From Allobosea sp. ASV33 (GTDB lineage Bacteria; Pseudomonadota; Alphaproteobacteria; Rhizobiales; Beijerinckiaceae), in the NCBI RefSeq assembly GCF_016428755.1, contig NZ_JAELTI010000017.1, forward strand, positions 1-64,000: 64,000 nucleotides of DNA, written 5' to 3'. The stretch's first letter is position 1, and each line of letters starts with the position of its first letter. A program made the position numbers and the translations under genes. Below, in pieces: positions 61,965 to 64,000 of this stretch. The notes under the pieces are model-generated. The model was not told the origin of the DNA, searched no databases, and worked only from the letters and a program-made list of their open reading frames with translations.

Positions 61965-64000
61965 ATGATGACACGTCAATCGCGCAACGTTTCCCTGACG
62001 CCCGAGCTCGAGGCCTTCATATCCGAACGGCTCGGTTCTGGAGACTATGCCAATGCGAGCGAAGTCGTTCGCGCGGCCTTGAGGGCCCTGCGCGATCAGC
62101 CGCGCACCTGGACGGCACAGGAGCGCTCGGCATGGCCGGTGGCCGGCGGAGAATGCGGCGCATTGATCCGCAATCGGGACTGGGCGACGACCAGCCTCGG
62201 CGCAGTCGACACCTGGCCCGTCGAAATGCGCGCGACGATCGCCAATATCGTGAACTCCCCTGTGGCCAAGGTGCTGATGTGGGGACCCGACCACATCATG
62301 CTCTACAACGATGCCTACAGGGCCATCGCCGGCGAGCGGCATCCGGCTGCCTTGGGCAGCCCGGTCGCGACCGCCTTTCCGGATGTCTGGGATTGGAATC
62401 GACCGATTCTCGAAGCCGGTCTGCGTGGCGAGACCATCTCCTATCGCGACCAGCCCATCGCATTTGAGCGGCCCGACGGGCCGACGACGCTTTATCTCGA
62501 TCTGTTCTACACCCCGGTCTACGAGGCGGGCGGCCATGTCGGCGGCGTCATGTGCACGATCGTCGACAACAGCGCGCGGGTCGAAGCGGAACGTCGCGTC
62601 GCCGTCAGCGAGACCGAACTGCTCAGGGTCACCGACGCCCTGCCGATGCTGGTCTCCTATGTCGACCGGGAGCATGTCTACCGCTTCGCCAATATCGCCT
62701 ATGAGACCTGGTTCGGCGTTGCTCCCGCAAGCATGATCGGCCGCCCCGTCAGGGATGTCATCGGCGATGCGGCCTATCAGGACCGCCGCGCCGATATCGA
62801 CCGAGGCCTCGCCGGCGAGCGCTTCACCGCCGAAACGACCATGCCGCATCGCGACGGCATCGCGCGCCGACTCGAGGTTCGCTATGTGCCGCGCACGGAG
62901 CCGGACGGGTCGATTCCCGGTGTCTATATCCTGGGCATCGATGTGCAGGAGCGCGCTATGCGCGAGACTGCGCTGGCCCGCAGCAACAGCCGGTTTCGCA
63001 CTGCGATGGACGCCGTGCATGGGGTGTTGTGGACCAACAGCCCCGACGGCCGGATGGAAGGCGAGCAGCCGGGCTGGGCCGCCCTGACCGGGCAAACCCA
63101 CGACGAGTACCAGGGTTTCGGCTGGGCCGATGCCGTCCACCCCGATGATAAATCCGCATCGGTCGAGACCTGGAACGCGGCGGTCGCGTCAAAGAGCATG
63201 TTCGTCCACGAGCATCGCGTGCGCCATTGCAACGGCAGCTGGCGCACCTTCGCGATCCGGGCCTTGCCGGTGCTCGACCCGGACGGGGAGATCGTCGAAT
63301 GGGTCGGCGTGCACACCGACATCACGCATCAGCGCGCCGCCGAAGCCGCCCTTCGCGCACAGGCCGAGGACCTTGCCCGGCAGGTCCGGCATCGCGAGCG
63401 GGCCGAGGCGCAACTGCGGCAGCTCAACGATACACTCGAGGCTCGCGTCATCGCCGAAATCGACGAGCGGCGCCTGGCCGAAGCCAAGCTCGCGCAAGCT
63501 CAGAAGATGGAGACGGTGGGCAAGCTGACGGGCGGCGTCGCGCACGACTTCAACAATCTGCTTCAGGTCGTGGCGGGCAATCTGCAGCTTCTGGCCAAGG
63601 ACATCGCCGGCAACGAGCGCGCCGAGCGACGCGTCACCAACGCGATGGCTGGCGTCTCCCGCGGGTCGAAGCTCGCCTCGCAGCTTCTCGCCTTCGGCCG
63701 CCGCCAGGCGCTCGAACCCAAGGTCGTCAATGTCAGCCGCTTCGTTCGCGGCATGGACGATATGCTGCGCCGCGCGCTCGGCGAGGCGATCGAGATCGAG
63801 ACGGTGGTCGGCGGCGGCTTGTGGAACACGTTCATCGACCCCGCCCAGATCGAGAACGCCTTGCTCAATCTCGCGATCAATGCCCGTGACGCGATGGAGG
63901 GCCAGGGCAAGCTCACCATCGAACTCTCCAACACCATGCTGGACGATGCCTATGTCCGCGCCCATGACGAGGTCACGGCAGGGCAATATGTCATGCTCGC
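61965..64000 (+). CDS. Multi-PAS sensor histidine kinase with N-terminal ParD-like ribbon-helix-helix domain (3' end cut)
   Basis: One frame stays open from the ATG ATG at 61965 to the window end (678 codons). Residues 3-45 match a ParD-type antitoxin DNA-binding domain (RNVSLTPELEAFI, then YANASEVVRAALRAL). Next come about three PAS-like modules (roughly 65-200, 215-330, 345-460), a coiled coil (460-515) and a HisKA domain with phospho-acceptor H527 in GGVAHDFNNLL. The ATP-binding domain begins with the N-box NALLNLAINARDAME. A receiver domain may follow beyond the window. The frame was checked by direct codon reading through the junction and to H527. Confidence 0.82.
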   Translation, partial: MMTRQSRNVSLTPELEAFISERLGSGDYANASEVVRAALRALRDQPRTWTAQERSAWPVAGGECGALIRNRDWATTSLGAVDTWPVEMRATIANIVNSPVAKVLMWGPDHIMLYNDAYRAIAGERHPAALGSPVATAFPDVWDWNRPILEAGLRGETISYRDQPIAFERPDGPTTLYLDLFYTPVYEAGGHVGGVMCTIVDNSARVEAERRVAVSETELLRVTDALPMLVSYVDREHVYRFANIAYETWFGVAPASMIGRPVRDVIGDAAYQDRRADIDRGLAGERFTAETTMPHRDGIARRLEVRYVPRTEPDGSIPGVYILGIDVQERAMRETALARSNSRFRTAMDAVHGVLWTNSPDGRMEGEQPGWAALTGQTHDEYQGFGWADAVHPDDKSASVETWNAAVASKSMFVHEHRVRHCNGSWRTFAIRALPVLDPDGEIVEWVGVHTDITHQRAAEAALRAQAEDLARQVRHRERAEAQLRQLNDTLEARVIAEIDERRLAEAKLAQAQKMETVGKLTGGVAHDFNNLLQVVAGNLQLLAKDIAGNERAERRVTNAMAGVSRGSKLASQLLAFGRRQALEPKVVNVSRFVRGMDDMLRRALGEAIEIETVVGGGLWNTFIDPAQIENALLNLAINARDAMEGQGKLTIELSNTMLDDAYVRAHDEVTAGQYVML

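Noticed and set aside
61751-61966. Short minus frame before the histidine kinase
   Set aside because: About 70 codons with no ribosome site, no family resemblance and no conserved motif visible.
1-64000. tRNA, rRNA, CRISPR arrays, prophage or insertion sequences
   Set aside because: None was found on reading both strands; the few inverted repeats are short intergenic hairpins or operators.

Overview
The window is G+C-rich (about two thirds by eye), densely coded DNA from an alphaproteobacterium. A member of Hyphomicrobiales (a Bosea- or Bradyrhizobium-like soil bacterium) fits best. Reasons are an FnrN-type oxygen regulator beside cbb3 oxidase, many peptide, amino-acid and tripartite tricarboxylate (TTT) uptake systems, Sox and flavocytochrome c sulfur oxidation genes, and an interspersed GTCATCCCGG-type palindrome. 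The genus is inference. No tRNA, rRNA, CRISPR array or insertion sequence was seen.

Layout. 1-1846: start of ccoN (cut by the window edge), an Fe-S-type Fnr regulator and a small GNAT-like gene, with two FNR boxes. 1875-10341: a minus-strand catabolic operon, pdxA-like, tctC, tctB, tctA, dapA-like, rraA-like. It diverges from a SAF-domain dehydrogenase and a GntR/FCD regulator, with a palindromic operator between; the substrate is probably an unidentified hydroxy or sugar acid. 10626-18932: a dipeptide ABC operon with two tandem binding proteins and an M55 D-aminopeptidase. 19131-22046: an XRE regulator, a scar made of two broken genes, and a divergent AraC regulator/MFS pair. 22173-31473: a tightly coupled operon of GntR regulator, peptide ABC transporter, SDR, NodB-fold deacylase and gamma-glutamyltransferase-like enzyme, followed by a convergent AGE-family isomerase/epimerase. 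32761-35427: Lrp regulator, PLP-dependent sulfur amino-acid enzyme and EamA exporter. 35574-39257: Fe(III) ABC transporter. 39461-41397: TctBA without its binding protein.

41573-48417 is a sulfur/redox island. Flavocytochrome c sulfide dehydrogenase and a monohaem cytochrome c face a minus-strand operon iorA-iorB-soxX-soxY-soxZ-soxA. There a Tat-exported xanthine-oxidase-family molybdoenzyme is translationally coupled to soxX. soxB and soxCD are absent from the window, and SoxY has an altered C-terminal swinging arm.

48965-56753: a seven-gene operon (PfkB kinase, LacD-type aldolase, SDR, polar amino-acid-type ABC transporter) diverging from iclR-dapA across twin palindromes. It looks like a pathway for an unidentified sugar derivative, and the kinase resembles sulfofructose kinase YihV. 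57204-61418: a second amino-acid-type ABC operon with a gamma-glutamylcyclotransferase-like gene, a GntR regulator and a VOC enzyme. 61965-64000: a multi-PAS histidine kinase, cut by the window edge, whose N-terminus is a ParD-like ribbon-helix-helix domain. This is the most unusual architecture in the window.
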